From NCBI GenBank assembly GCA_020025755.1, contig JAHHRO010000020.1, forward strand, positions 1 to 40,773: a DNA stretch of 40,773 nt, given 5' to 3'. The stretch comes from Butyricicoccus sp. (lineage in GTDB: Bacteria; Bacillota; Clostridia; Oscillospirales; Butyricicoccaceae). Shown here in pieces: positions 22,147 to 31,400 of this stretch (its first letter is position 1; each line of letters opens with the position of its first letter). A program made the position numbers and the translations under genes. The notes beneath the pieces are model-generated. The model saw only the letters and a program-made list of their open reading frames with translations. It ran no database searches and had not been told where the DNA came from.

Positions 22147-25100
22147 ATGAGTCTGGACCCAAAACGCAAGGAATTATCCCCCGATGACCCCCTTTTGCAT
22201 GATCCCGACTTACGTTCCCTTTTCGGGGAGCAGCTTCAATCGCTTGAAGCACCCCAACATACAGAACAGCCCGATCCGTCCAAAGGCGATCCTTACGCCG
22301 TCATCACGGAAGCTGCACCGGCAGCCAAGCAGGCGGAGCCTTCCGCCCCCCCAAGTACGGCAGGCGGTCTGAAAACAGCTGAATTTTTTGAACAGCTGGA
22401 TAGCGCACAGACGGCACAAGTGCAGGAAGATCCCTCCCCTGCCGAAACGACGCAGCAAGATGCCGCAGCAGATGCCGACTTCGATCTGCTCGGACAGCTG
22501 GATATACCGGTACGTATCCCCGAACCACTTGATATGTCCCAGTTCTCCGATCTGCTGGACTTCAGCGATCCTGCGCTTGCAGACATCGAACTGACCGACG
22601 ATCTCTCCGAACTGCGCGACCATTTGCGGCGTTCGCATGAATCCAACGAGGCAGAAACCCATGCTGCTCCCGAAACACAGGAGATTCCGGCTCCCCCCAC
22701 CGCCGATGCATCTGACAGCTGCGCCCATGACGACAGCTGTGCCGCTCAGGATACGCACGAAACGGAGTCTGCACCGGAAAAAGAGGATGCATGCAGCTGC
22801 TGCTCACCAGAGCAGACCGAAGCCCCAGCCGAACCACCCACACAGACCCACAAAAAATCGCGGCGTGATCATAAGCGCAAGCGACGCAAGAAATCCGCTC
22901 AGGCTCGTGCACAGGCGCAGGCGCAGGAAGGTGCGAACGAGCACAAGTCTGCGCCTGCACATCAGGACGCACAAGTGCCGGATCCTCAGCATGCGCCGCC
23001 TGAAAGTGCATCCTGTGACTGCTGTAAGCATGAGCATGAACACGCGCATGAGCATGAACACGCGCACGCGCACGAACATGAACATGCGCACACCGATGCG
23101 CATGCACACCACCACCATGACGGCGAGAGCTGCGATTGCTGTGACCACGACCACGCAGAAGCCGCTCCTGTACGCGAGCTCAAAGCAGATGCACGCGGCG
23201 AACGCCGGATCTATCAGATCCAAAACCTCAGCTGTGCACATTGCGGCGCGCTGATCGAGGAAAAGATCCGCAAACTGCCCGGTGTTACGGATGCGGTCGT
23301 AGTCTATGCCACAAAGCAGCTTCGTCTGGTTGCAGATGATCCCGATGCACGGCTCGACCAGATCCGCCGTGTTTCTATGTCCGTTGAACCCGAAGTGCGG
23401 ATCGAGCCCATGGAGCAGGGTATGCGCAGCCTTGAGGAGACCACAGACCCCCATGAACTGCGCTATATCGGTGCAGGCGCAGTCCTGCTCGTGATCGGCA
23501 TGATTCTGGAGCATTTTCAGCCGTTTGTCTCCATGTTCATCCTCTGCCTGTCTTATGTGATCCTCGGTGGCGAAGTCCTGCTGACTGCCTTCAAAAATAT
23601 GAAAAGTGGTCATGTCTTTGACGAAAACTTTCTCATGTCGCTGGCAACATTGGGCGCGATCGCAATGGGTACTTACAGTGAGGCTGTAGGCGTTATGCTG
23701 TTCTATCGTGTCGGTGAGTATTTTGAGCACCGCGCCGTAGAAAAGAGCCGCCGGCAGATCATGGAAGCCGTTGACCTGCGTCCGGATGTCGTGCATGAGA
23801 TCGACGCGAAGGGTGTTGTGCATACCATCCCGGCGGCAGAGGCAAAGGTCGGATCTCTGCTGCTTGTACGCCCCGGCGACCGCATCCCACTCGATGGGAT
23901 CGTGCGCGTAGGCGACAGCCGGATCGATACCTCTCCGGTCACAGGTGAGCCAGTACCAGTTTCGGTACATCCCAATTCCGAAGTCATTTCGGGCTGTATC
24001 AACAGCACAAGTGCCTTGCAGATGGAGGTCACCAATACCCTCGCTGACTCCATGGTCACACGCATCCTCAACGCGGTAGAAAATGCGGCAGCAAGCAAGC
24101 CGCGCATGGATCGCTTTGTCACACGTTTTTCACGCGTATATACCCCGATCGTTGTACTCATCGCCGTTCTGACTGCCATCATCCCATCCTTTGTCACAGG
24201 CGACTGGTCACACTGGATCTACACTGCACTGAGTTTCCTTGTTATCAGCTGCCCCTGTGCGCTGGTGCTGAGTGTACCGCTCTCGTTCTTCGCCGGCATC
24301 GGTGCAGGCTCCAAGCGCGGCATCCTGTTCAAGGGCGGCGCATCCTTGGAAGCACTCAAATCCGTCCGCACCATTGCAATGGATAAGACCGGTACCCTCA
24401 CCAAGGGCAACTTTGTGGTACAGCGTATCCTGCCTGCTGAGGGCATGAATGAGACCACGCTGCTTTCCATGGCAGCAAGCTGCGAGCAGCACTCCACCCA
24501 CCCGATCGCACAGAGCATCCTGAGTGAGGCAAACGAGCGGAATATCCACCTCCTGACCCCCACCAAGGTGCAGGAGATCGCAGGACAGGGCATCGTTGCA
24601 CTGGTCGGCGGCGTGACTGTGCTTTGCGGCAACCGTAATCTGCTGCAAACCGCAGGCATCGACCTGTCCGGCTACATGGCACGGGATATCGGTACCGAGG
24701 TGCTGATCTCCGCAAGCGGTCGTTTTGCCGGTTCCATCATCATTTCGGATACCATCAAGGCAAATGCCAAAACTGCTATGAAACAGCTGCGCAAGCACGA
24801 CCTCATCACGGTTATGCTGACCGGCGACGCACAGGACAGCGCGGAAGCCGTCGCTGCACAGCTCGATATCCAGGAAGTCCGCGCACGTCTGATGCCGGAG
24901 GAAAAACTCGATGCGCTGCGCGAGATCCGTGCACAGCATGGTGCAGTCATGTATGTTGGTGATGGGATCAACGATGCGCCCGTCCTCGCAAATGCCGATG
25001 TTGGTGCTGCAATGGGCTCCGGCTCTGATGCCGCGATCGAGGCTGCCGATGTAGTCTTTATGACCTCTGACCCACTTGCCATTGTAGACTCCGTGGAAAT

Positions 25101-25278
25101 CGCACACGCTGCCATCAATATCGCATGGCAGAACATTATTTTCGCACTTGTCATCAAAATCGGCTTCATGCTGCTTGGCGTGTGCGGCATTGCGTCTATG
25201 TGGCTTGCCGTATTTGCAGATACCGGTGTTGCAATGCTGTGTGTACTCAACGCGATCCGTATCCTTTATAAAAAATAA
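22147..25278 (+). CDS. P1B-type Zn/Cd/Pb-exporting ATPase with long His/Cys-rich N-terminus
   Basis: 1043 residues, about 300 more than usual for CadA/ZntA. Residues 1-185 are acidic, Pro/Ala-rich and without homology I know. 190-335 hold paired-Cys knots (CSCC, CDCC twice), a basic patch (KRKRRKK, 243-249) and a dense His run (HEHEHAH repeats, about 295-325). Then come an HMA domain (C363/C366 in SCAHC), membrane segments, TGE (599), CPC (702-704), the phosphorylated D746 in DKTGT, a GDGINDAP hinge and FADTGVAML in the last helix, as in Zn/Cd transporters. It exports divalent metal using ATP. A metal-sensor-like operator sits at its promoter. AAAGGAG lies eight bases before the ATG. Confidence 0.92.
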   Translation: MSLDPKRKELSPDDPLLHDPDLRSLFGEQLQSLEAPQHTEQPDPSKGDPYAVITEAAPAAKQAEPSAPPSTAGGLKTAEFFEQLDSAQTAQVQEDPSPAETTQQDAAADADFDLLGQLDIPVRIPEPLDMSQFSDLLDFSDPALADIELTDDLSELRDHLRRSHESNEAETHAAPETQEIPAPPTADASDSCAHDDSCAAQDTHETESAPEKEDACSCCSPEQTEAPAEPPTQTHKKSRRDHKRKRRKKSAQARAQAQAQEGANEHKSAPAHQDAQVPDPQHAPPESASCDCCKHEHEHAHEHEHAHAHEHEHAHTDAHAHHHHDGESCDCCDHDHAEAAPVRELKADARGERRIYQIQNLSCAHCGALIEEKIRKLPGVTDAVVVYATKQLRLVADDPDARLDQIRRVSMSVEPEVRIEPMEQGMRSLEETTDPHELRYIGAGAVLLVIGMILEHFQPFVSMFILCLSYVILGGEVLLTAFKNMKSGHVFDENFLMSLATLGAIAMGTYSEAVGVMLFYRVGEYFEHRAVEKSRRQIMEAVDLRPDVVHEIDAKGVVHTIPAAEAKVGSLLLVRPGDRIPLDGIVRVGDSRIDTSPVTGEPVPVSVHPNSEVISGCINSTSALQMEVTNTLADSMVTRILNAVENAAASKPRMDRFVTRFSRVYTPIVVLIAVLTAIIPSFVTGDWSHWIYTALSFLVISCPCALVLSVPLSFFAGIGAGSKRGILFKGGASLEALKSVRTIAMDKTGTLTKGNFVVQRILPAEGMNETTLLSMAASCEQHSTHPIAQSILSEANERNIHLLTPTKVQEIAGQGIVALVGGVTVLCGNRNLLQTAGIDLSGYMARDIGTEVLISASGRFAGSIIISDTIKANAKTAMKQLRKHDLITVMLTGDAQDSAEAVAAQLDIQEVRARLMPEEKLDALREIRAQHGAVMYVGDGINDAPVLANADVGAAMGSGSDAAIEAADVVFMTSDPLAIVDSVEIAHAAINIAWQNIIFALVIKIGFMLLGVCGIASMWLAVFADTGVAMLCVLNAIRILYKK

Positions 25279-25298
25279 GATACAGGTAAAATTTGGAA

Positions 25299-25327
25299 TT
25301 GACAGCATTTCCATTCTATGCTATCAT
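25299..25327 (+). promoter_or_regulatory. Sigma-A promoter for riboswitch and antiporter
   Basis: TTGACA (25299-25304), 17 bp, TATCAT (25322-25327). Transcription would begin just ahead of the aptamer at 25335. Confidence 0.85.
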
Positions 25328-25334
25328 ACCAATA

Positions 25335-25398
25335 TGGGAATGAATGTCTCCCACGGCTTTTGCCGAAACCGCTTGTAATTTAAGCTGATGACTTCTGC
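25335..25398 (+). promoter_or_regulatory. Fluoride riboswitch aptamer (crcB motif)
   Basis: The order matches the fluoride aptamer: a P1 hairpin GGGA-ATGAATGTC-TCCC containing AUG, an extra CGGC-tttt-GCCG hairpin, the conserved AAACCGC, the stem GCTT/AAGC, and the 3' signature AAGCTGATGACTTCTGC. Known aptamers have CAAACCGC...GCUGAUGA in the same places. The loop-to-3' pseudoknot (GAA with TTC, extended past one bulge) is weaker than usual. It is placed between promoter and antiporter start and is followed by an overlapping terminator. Confidence 0.85.
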
Positions 25399-25425
25399 AT
25401 GTTGCAGGGATCATCAGCTTTTTTT
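25382..25425 (+). terminator. Riboswitch expression-platform terminator
   Basis: AAGCTGATGA (25382-25391) pairs perfectly with TCATCAGCTT (25411-25420), followed by TTTTT, and an inner CTGCA/TGCAG stem extends it. Its 5' arm is the 3' strand of the aptamer, so ligand binding should prevent termination: an ON switch. Confidence 0.88.
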
Positions 25426-25455
25426 GTGCAAAAATATAAACTGGAGGAATCGATT

Positions 25456-26631
25456 ATGTTTCTTGGACTTGCACTGCTCTTTCTCGGCGGCCTGCTTGCA
25501 GGCAAGCTGTTCCGTCGGCTGCATCTGCCGCCCCTGCTTGGCATGCTGCTGCTGGGTATCGTGATCGGACCCTACGCGCTCGATCTGCTCGATGACAGCC
25601 TGCTTGCGATCTCGGCGGATCTGCGCCGCATCGCCCTTGTCATCATCCTGACCCGTGCCGGACTCAGCCTCGACCTTGATGGTCTCCGCCGCGTGGGCAG
25701 ACCGGCTTTTCTGCTCTGCTTCCTGCCTGCCCTGTGTGAGATCGCTGGCATCCTGATCCTTGCGCCCATGATCCTGCATCTCAATCTAACAGAGGCAGCC
25801 CTGCTCGGCTCTGTGCTGGCAGCCGTCTCCCCTGCTGTTGTCGTGCCGCGTATGGTACAGCTTCTGGATAGCGGCTATGGCGTGGGGCAGGGTATCCCAC
25901 AGATGATCCTTGCAGGTGCGTCTCTTGACGATATCTTTGTCCTTTCACTATTCTCTATTTGCACGAGCCTCATGTCCGGAGAAGCCGTTTCTGCCATGAC
26001 GCTTGTAAAGCTGCCTGCGGCTCTTGTACTTGGCATCCTCGGCGGCATCGTATGTGCCCTCCTGCTGCGCAAGGTATTCGCTTATTTTGAGACGAGCGCG
26101 CAGCGTGTTGTTTTGATGCTTGCCGTCTCTTTCCTGCTGCTCTTTGTGGATGATCTGCTAAACGGTGCATTTTCCGGCTTACTTGCCATCATGACGCTTG
26201 CCATCATGCTGGCAAAGTGGATCCCCACCGAGGACATCAATACACAGTATAATAACCTCTGGGTCGGTGCAGAGCCAGTCCTGTTCGTGCTGGTCGGTGC
26301 AAGCGTGAACATCACCTACGCCGCCCAGTTCAGCCTGCCTGTTATTCTTGTGATTGCCGGTGCTTTGATCTTCCGCATGGCTGGCGTTCTGCTGTGCATG
26401 GTAAAAACGCCGCTCGTGCCGGCTGAACGTGCTTTCTGTATGGTCGCGTACACACCAAAGGCGACCGTACAGGCAGCAATCGGCGCGATCCCACTTTCGA
26501 TGGGCTTTGCCTGCGGACAGACCATCCTCACCGCAGCAGTATTGGCGATCCTCATCACCGCACCGCTTGGCGCAATCGCCATTGACTCCACCTATCGCCG
26601 CTGGCTTCAGCCCAGACTGGCTGCCGAATAA
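25456..26631 (+). CDS. Cation/proton antiporter under fluoride riboswitch control
   Basis: 391 residues, about 10-12 hydrophobic segments, of the NhaP/Kef-like CPA superfamily. It has LPPLLGMLLLGIVIGP in the first helix, SPAVVVPRM, an acidic pair in GASLDDIFVLSLF where the exchange site lies, and AYTPKATVQAAIG near the end. It would exchange a cation or anion for protons. Fluoride riboswitches mostly control crcB or CLC-F exporters but have also been found before Na+/H+-antiporter-like genes, so I infer a role in fluoride stress. ATG 25456 has TGGAGG eight bases upstream; an in-frame start at 25399 would lie inside the terminator. Confidence 0.85.
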   Translation: MFLGLALLFLGGLLAGKLFRRLHLPPLLGMLLLGIVIGPYALDLLDDSLLAISADLRRIALVIILTRAGLSLDLDGLRRVGRPAFLLCFLPALCEIAGILILAPMILHLNLTEAALLGSVLAAVSPAVVVPRMVQLLDSGYGVGQGIPQMILAGASLDDIFVLSLFSICTSLMSGEAVSAMTLVKLPAALVLGILGGIVCALLLRKVFAYFETSAQRVVLMLAVSFLLLFVDDLLNGAFSGLLAIMTLAIMLAKWIPTEDINTQYNNLWVGAEPVLFVLVGASVNITYAAQFSLPVILVIAGALIFRMAGVLLCMVKTPLVPAERAFCMVAYTPKATVQAAIGAIPLSMGFACGQTILTAAVLAILITAPLGAIAIDSTYRRWLQPRLAAE

Positions 26632-26636
26632 GCAAA

Positions 26637-26663
26637 AAAAGACTTGTCATTTCACATGACAAG
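26637..26663 (+). terminator. Terminator hairpin, proximal copy
   Basis: CTTGTCAT-ttcac-ATGACAAG directly after the antiporter stop, preceded by an A-run. The T-run is missing because the repeat element begins here. A copy lies at 26879-26912. Confidence 0.65.
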
Positions 26664-26664
26664 C

Positions 26665-26878
26665 CGAGACTGTCGAAGAACTTCAACAGTCTTTCTAGAG
26701 GGATCCGATCCCCCTAGATACAGAGCCAGTTCCAATAGAAACTGGCTCTGATACCCCCGGTTTCGCGCCCGATGGCGTGGGTCGAGGGCAAAATCCAAGG
26801 CACATGTCCTTGGATTTTGAAAATTTTAAGTCGCTTTGCTCCAATAAAAAACAGCGGAAAGCTTTTTTCTACAAGCTG
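26665..26878 (+). repeat. Multi-hairpin 3'-end element, long copy B
   Basis: About 210 nt, more than 90% identical by eye to the reverse complement of 5203-5414, and placed the same way relative to its upstream gene. Hairpins in order: GACTGT/ACAGTC, TCTA...TAGA with GGGAT/ATCCC inside, AGCCAGTT/AACTGGCT, GCGCC/GGCGT, CCAAGG/CCTTGG, then the core TCGCTTTGCTCCAATAAAAA and CTACAAGCTG. The outer arms TCTA/TAGA are TCCA/TGGA in copy A, a compensated change. Confidence 0.87.
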
Positions 26879-26912
26879 AAAAGACTTGTCATTTCACATG
26901 CCAAGTCTTTTA
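26879..26912 (+). terminator. Terminator hairpin, distal copy
   Basis: AAAAGACTTG...CAAGTCTTTT forms the stem with T-run, and its 5' 25 bases match 26637-26663 except one base. It can act as a terminator for the antiporter and, on the other strand, for mntP. Confidence 0.75.
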
Positions 26913-26924
26913 TCTTCTGTTATT

Positions 26925-27491
26925 TTATACCCAGATGCCATAAAGATGCTGCATCAAGATTTTTACACCCAGTCCAATCAGGATGATGCCGCCTGCAACT
27001 GTCGCATATCTTTGCAGGCTTTCGCCCATCCGATGCCCCAGATGTACGCCGCACGCACAAACAAAAGCGGTTGTCAAGCCAATCAGAGCGGCAGCCGGAA
27101 CGATCGCGACATGCAGGAAGGCAAACGTGACCCCCACAGCCAGTGCATCAATACTGGTCGCGACTGCCAAGGGCACCATCGCGCGTGCATGGAATGCGGC
27201 ATCGACTGGTGCAGAGGTATCGTCGCAGGCATCGCAGATCATACGAACGCCCAAAAATCCCAGCAGGAAAAATGCTACCCAATGATCGAACTGTTCGATC
27301 GTCTTCTGAAAGCGAACGCCTGTCAGATAGCCCAACAGGGGCATCAGTGCCTGAAAGCCGCCAAAGTACAGGCTGACGGATCGAGTGTGTGCGGATGTTA
27401 CGCGCGGAACGGATAGTCCTTTGCATACGGAAATTGCAAAGGCATCCATTGACAGACTGAGCGCAACCAAAAACAAGTCCCAAATGTGCAT
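26925..27491 (-). CDS. mntP: Manganese efflux pump MntP
   Basis: 188 residues with six hydrophobic segments in two repeats. It has the paired acidic motifs LSMDAFAIS (D16) and TSIDALAVG (D115), the positions needed for Mn export in E. coli MntP (YebN). It pumps Mn2+ out of the cell. It starts 39 bp after the response-regulator stop on the same strand, so they are probably one operon. No yybP-ykoY Mn riboswitch is visible. The ribosome site is weak: GAGGGAG lies 16 bases up, and an in-frame stop excludes an earlier start. Confidence 0.9.
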   Translation of the reverse strand: MHIWDLFLVALSLSMDAFAISVCKGLSVPRVTSAHTRSVSLYFGGFQALMPLLGYLTGVRFQKTIEQFDHWVAFFLLGFLGVRMICDACDDTSAPVDAAFHARAMVPLAVATSIDALAVGVTFAFLHVAIVPAAALIGLTTAFVCACGVHLGHRMGESLQRYATVAGGIILIGLGVKILMQHLYGIWV

Positions 27492-27530
27492 AAAGTCAGA
27501 TCATACACTCCCTCAATTTGATCGCAGCAT

Positions 27531-27986
27531 TCACACAAATGCGTCAAAGACCTGATCGATCCGCATTTTGAGCATCTGCGCATTCTGTTTGAGGCGTTTG
27601 TTCTCCTGCTTCAGTTCATAGATATACATCTGGCGTGCAGTCTTCATTTCCAACAGCTGCTCATTCACAGGCTTTTGAATAAAGTCATCCGCCCCACAGA
27701 CATAGCCCTCCAGCTGGATCTCAGGACGATCCATACCAGTCATAAGAATGACAGGGATCTCTGCAAGTTTGGGATCTCCCCTTAAATATTTTAGAAATTC
27801 CATCCCATCCATTGCTGGCATCATGACATCCAGCAAAATGAGATCGGGTGCATCATTTCTTTGCAGGTGTCCCATTGCCTGAAGCCCTGATGCATTGGTC
27901 ACAACATCATACTTCGAAACGAGCATGGCTTTCACGATCGCCACACTCGTCGGATCATCGTCTACGATCATAATTTGTTTTTTCAT
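27531..27986 (-). CDS. Single-domain response regulator with C-terminal coiled coil
   Basis: 151 residues. Receiver domain 1-118 with the acidic DDD near residue 10, phospho-acceptor D53 (LILLDVMMP) and the conserved Lys in DDFIQKPVN. The last ~30 residues (ELKQENKRLKQNAQMLKMRI) form a short coiled coil rather than a DNA-binding domain, so it may dimerise or bind a partner protein. No kinase gene is adjacent. AGGAGG lies seven bases before ATG 27986. The promoter is 215 nt upstream, leaving a long leader. Confidence 0.85.
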   Translation of the reverse strand: MKKQIMIVDDDPTSVAIVKAMLVSKYDVVTNASGLQAMGHLQRNDAPDLILLDVMMPAMDGMEFLKYLRGDPKLAEIPVILMTGMDRPEIQLEGYVCGADDFIQKPVNEQLLEMKTARQMYIYELKQENKRLKQNAQMLKMRIDQVFDAFV

Positions 27987-28207
27987 AAAATATCCTCCTG
28001 CCTCCATAACCCTCTTACATCCCTAAACCAAAAGCTTTGATACATTCTCAAGTATATGTATCTTCCCCTGTAAATAATTGATCGTGTATTCAAATTTTAT
28101 CTCATAGTGTATGCTGTCACCTCTTTTTTCTCCGCTCTATCCCCCATCATTTGAAACAAATATCTTTTGCATCGACATTTATTTTTTTGCAATATTATAC
28201 ATATTTT

Positions 28208-28236
28208 ATTATACCTTTATATACCTACGAAGTCAA
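28208..28236 (-). promoter_or_regulatory. Strong sigma-A promoter for response regulator-mntP
   Basis: On the minus strand: TTGACT (28236-28231), 17 bp, a perfect TATAAT (28213-28208). The predicted leader (about 28200 to 27987) is some 215 nt. I found no riboswitch I recognise in it. Confidence 0.82.
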
Positions 28237-28339
28237 TAGGTATTGTTAGGCATCCACGGAGATCGATTTTGACAGGTGATGCATCTTGCCTGGTGGGGGC
28301 AAACCTCTCAGCAAATAGGTGGATACATCAAATCCTAAA

Positions 28340-28428
28340 GGGGGCAAGATCCAAGGCGCATGTCCTTGGATCTTGAAAATTTTCAGTCGCTTTGCTCCAA
28401 AACAAAATGACGAAAAAACTTTTTACCC
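28340..28428 (+). repeat. Variant core E of the 3'-end element
   Basis: CCAAGG-cgcatgt-CCTTGG, GAAAATTTT and TCGCTTTGCTCCAA match the long element, but then AACAAAATGACGAAAAAAC replaces the GGC/GCC hairpin. It abuts the stop codon of the giant surface gene but points against it, unlike copies A-D. The rest of 27987-28437 is the AT-rich mntP-operon leader and promoter. Confidence 0.7.
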
Positions 28429-28437
28429 CTAATCCGA

Positions 28438-31400
28438 TCATTTCGGGATCTTATTTTCCAGATTCCTGAAGATCGTTGCAACTTCGGCACGGGTTGCCGA
28501 GCCCTGCGGATTGAACCTGCCATCCGGCAAGCCCTGAATCACGCCCATCTTCTGCATGGTCTGTACGGCTTCCTTTGCCCAGTCTGAGATTGCATCATCA
28601 TCTGCAAAGCCCTTTGCTGTATTTCCCTCCTGCGGCAGATCCATCTCGTTTGCCTTGAGAAACTTATGAATCATGACTGCCATCTGTTCGCGTGTCACCT
28701 GCTGATTGGGTGCAAACGCATTGGCAGAAGTGCCATTGACGATCCCCTTTGCAGATGCCCATGCAACTGCCTTTGCAAAATAGCTGTCTGTCGGTACATC
28801 AAGGAATGTATTGGCTGCCTCCACTTCCGGCATCACCGCAAAGCGTCCAAGCACGGTCACAAACATTGCACGGGTCATGGTGCTATTGGGCGCAAAGGTC
28901 GTCTCTGATGTACCATTGAACCAGCCATTCTCGATCGCCTTTGCAACTGCATCATAGTACCAGCTGCCCTTTGCCACATCGGTAAATGCGCTCACAGCCT
29001 GTACAGAAGTGGAAGTATCCGACTGCGGCACAGTCTGCTCCGGCTTGCTCTCCGGCTTTTTAGAAGGCTTCTTGGAGGGCTTGCTGCCAGAGGAACTGCC
29101 CGAAGAGTTTCCGCCTGAAGACCCGCCATTTTCCGGCTTCTCCGGCTCTGGCTGCGGCTTCTCTGCCTCCGTGCTGGTCGTGAGCGTAACGGTAACGCTT
29201 GGCGTATTGACCTTCTCCGATTCAAATTTCTCGTTCATCGTCATGGTTTTGCTCGGTTCCAGTGCCAGGCTTGCGGTGGTAACACCGGTCGATGTTGTCA
29301 GCGCGATCTCACCCAGATCGAATGTACCATCCTCCAGAAGATTACGCGCAGCAGTCACATAGATGGTCACTGTCTTTGTGTCCGCATTGTAACGGCACTC
29401 TTTCAGCAGTGCCCTGTTCTTGATCGCATCCGACCATTGCATCTGTACTCCGCTCACACCATCTGATACCTGAAATGCGGTCTGAAATGCCAGCGTTTCT
29501 ACACCCTGACCCAGATCCAACTGCATAGTCGCCTTTGTGCCGGCTGTATTGGGACGGAACGTAAACTTTGCCTCGCCGTTCTGATCTGCCTCAACTGTAA
29601 CCGCCTGTACTGCGGTTCCGGTAAGTGCTACAGCCTGCGGAGCGGCAGTTCCTACACTGGCACGCTGTACGCCTGCCGGACGCATCGCACACAGCGTCTC
29701 GCTCATCTCGCCTGCATCTACAGCAATCTTCGTATCTGTATGCACGCGTGCTGCCGCGGCGTCATTGGGCTGGGTGTCCTCAGAATCCTCCGGCTGATCG
29801 TCTTCAAGTGCTTCGGCTGGTGGTACTTCTGTTTTTTCGGTCTCTGCATCCCTATCGCCCTGCGACTTAGGGATAATCAAATCCGGATCGATTGGTGTTT
29901 CCTTGTCTGGAACAATATTGCCTTCCAGCTTGATCTCCGGAATGGTTTGGGGCATGTTCAGATACAGCGTGTTGCTGACCAGACGATCGCCTGTATTGCT
30001 CTGCGCATCGTCTACACGATAAAGCTCTGCCATAACCTTTGTCGGCAGGGTTTCCGGTTTATTTTCCGGTGTGATCCAGTAGACCCAAGTGCCGTCCGAC
30101 ACCTTGCCAAGTTCTCCATGCTCTGGTACAGGAGCCAGAATAATCTGCTCACCGCTGATGATTTTTCCATCCTGATCTTTCAGCAGAACGACATTATATG
30201 CCGGATTTCCCTTATAGTCACCGGTAAAGACAAGCGAGCCCTTTGGAATGATATCCGCATCCATTTGACCATACTTGATGGTTTCCTTCAGATAGCCAAC
30301 TTCGCCTAACTCGACATTATCGCTGGTTGGGCCAAGGATCTGGATATCCTGAATAGTCGCGGCATTGCTCTTAAACTCGATCTTGATTTTGTCTGCATCA
30401 AAAATATGCATGAAGCCGAGCTTCTTCTTTGCCTCAAAGTAGAAGGTCTCCGTTCCGCCTCTGCTGGTGAATGTTCCGGCACTTGTCCAGCTTCCGCCGC
30501 CCTTGGATACCGAAACCGTGAAATCAGCCGCTTCACCCTTATACTTGATTGCAGTCACCTGCTCGACAGAGCCAAGATCAAGTACGATCTCTGCATTTTT
30601 ACCCTTTTCAGTGCTTCCTGTATAGCCCTTTCCATCAATGATGCCAGAAATTGCAGAAATCGTCTCTGCATGGCAGTATCCATTATTTTCGCCCGGCTTA
30701 ATCTCCTCGTCATCCTCGGACTTCATATTGGTGGAAATATTCCACTTGCTGCGATCGATCGCACCATTATGTCTGACCTTGATAGGCGCAAAGGTCTTTT
30801 CTCTTGTCTGATTGAGCAACTTGTCATACCCGATGACTGTATATGTATAGGTACGATTGTTGCCAGTCGTAATGGTATCCACATATTCTGTTTTATCTGC
30901 ATCCACAAAGGCAACCGGCTTGCCGTCACGCAGGATCTCGTAACCCAGCATATCATCCAGATTGGCGTTGTTTGAAAGGGTCAGATGTACCGTATTTTCT
31001 CCATCCTTATTGACCAGCTTGCTGTCATCGACATTGACACCAGAGCCCATTCCCTCACCATCTGCAATCTTGTACGCGTTTGCTTCCGGCGTCAGATACT
31101 GGATCTTTCTGGTTTCCTTCTCGAACTTCTTTGCATACTGTGCCGTTTCGCTGTTATAGGACAGTCCCCACGCATCAAAGAATTCCAGAAGATTCTTGTT
31201 CGCTGCGGCACAGGCAAGGCGAATGAGCTTATCTTCCTTGCTATCTGTGAGGCTCAAGTCATGCGGTGCGCTCTTTGGGTCACGCGAATAGGCATCGACA
31301 CGGGCAAAGAACAGGTTTTTCATCTGCTCCTCGTAGTTGTCAAACAGCTTAAAGGTGTCGTATGGATCATACGCCATGTGTAGCTGCCAGTACATGGACA

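Noticed and set aside
23020..23125. Short tandem repeats in DNA of the ATPase gene
   Set aside because: They encode the in-frame His/Glu/Ala run of the protein; not a CRISPR or independent repeat.
22804..23970. 388-codon open frame antisense to the metal ATPase
   Set aside because: It mirrors the His-rich and HMA regions, with no ribosome site.
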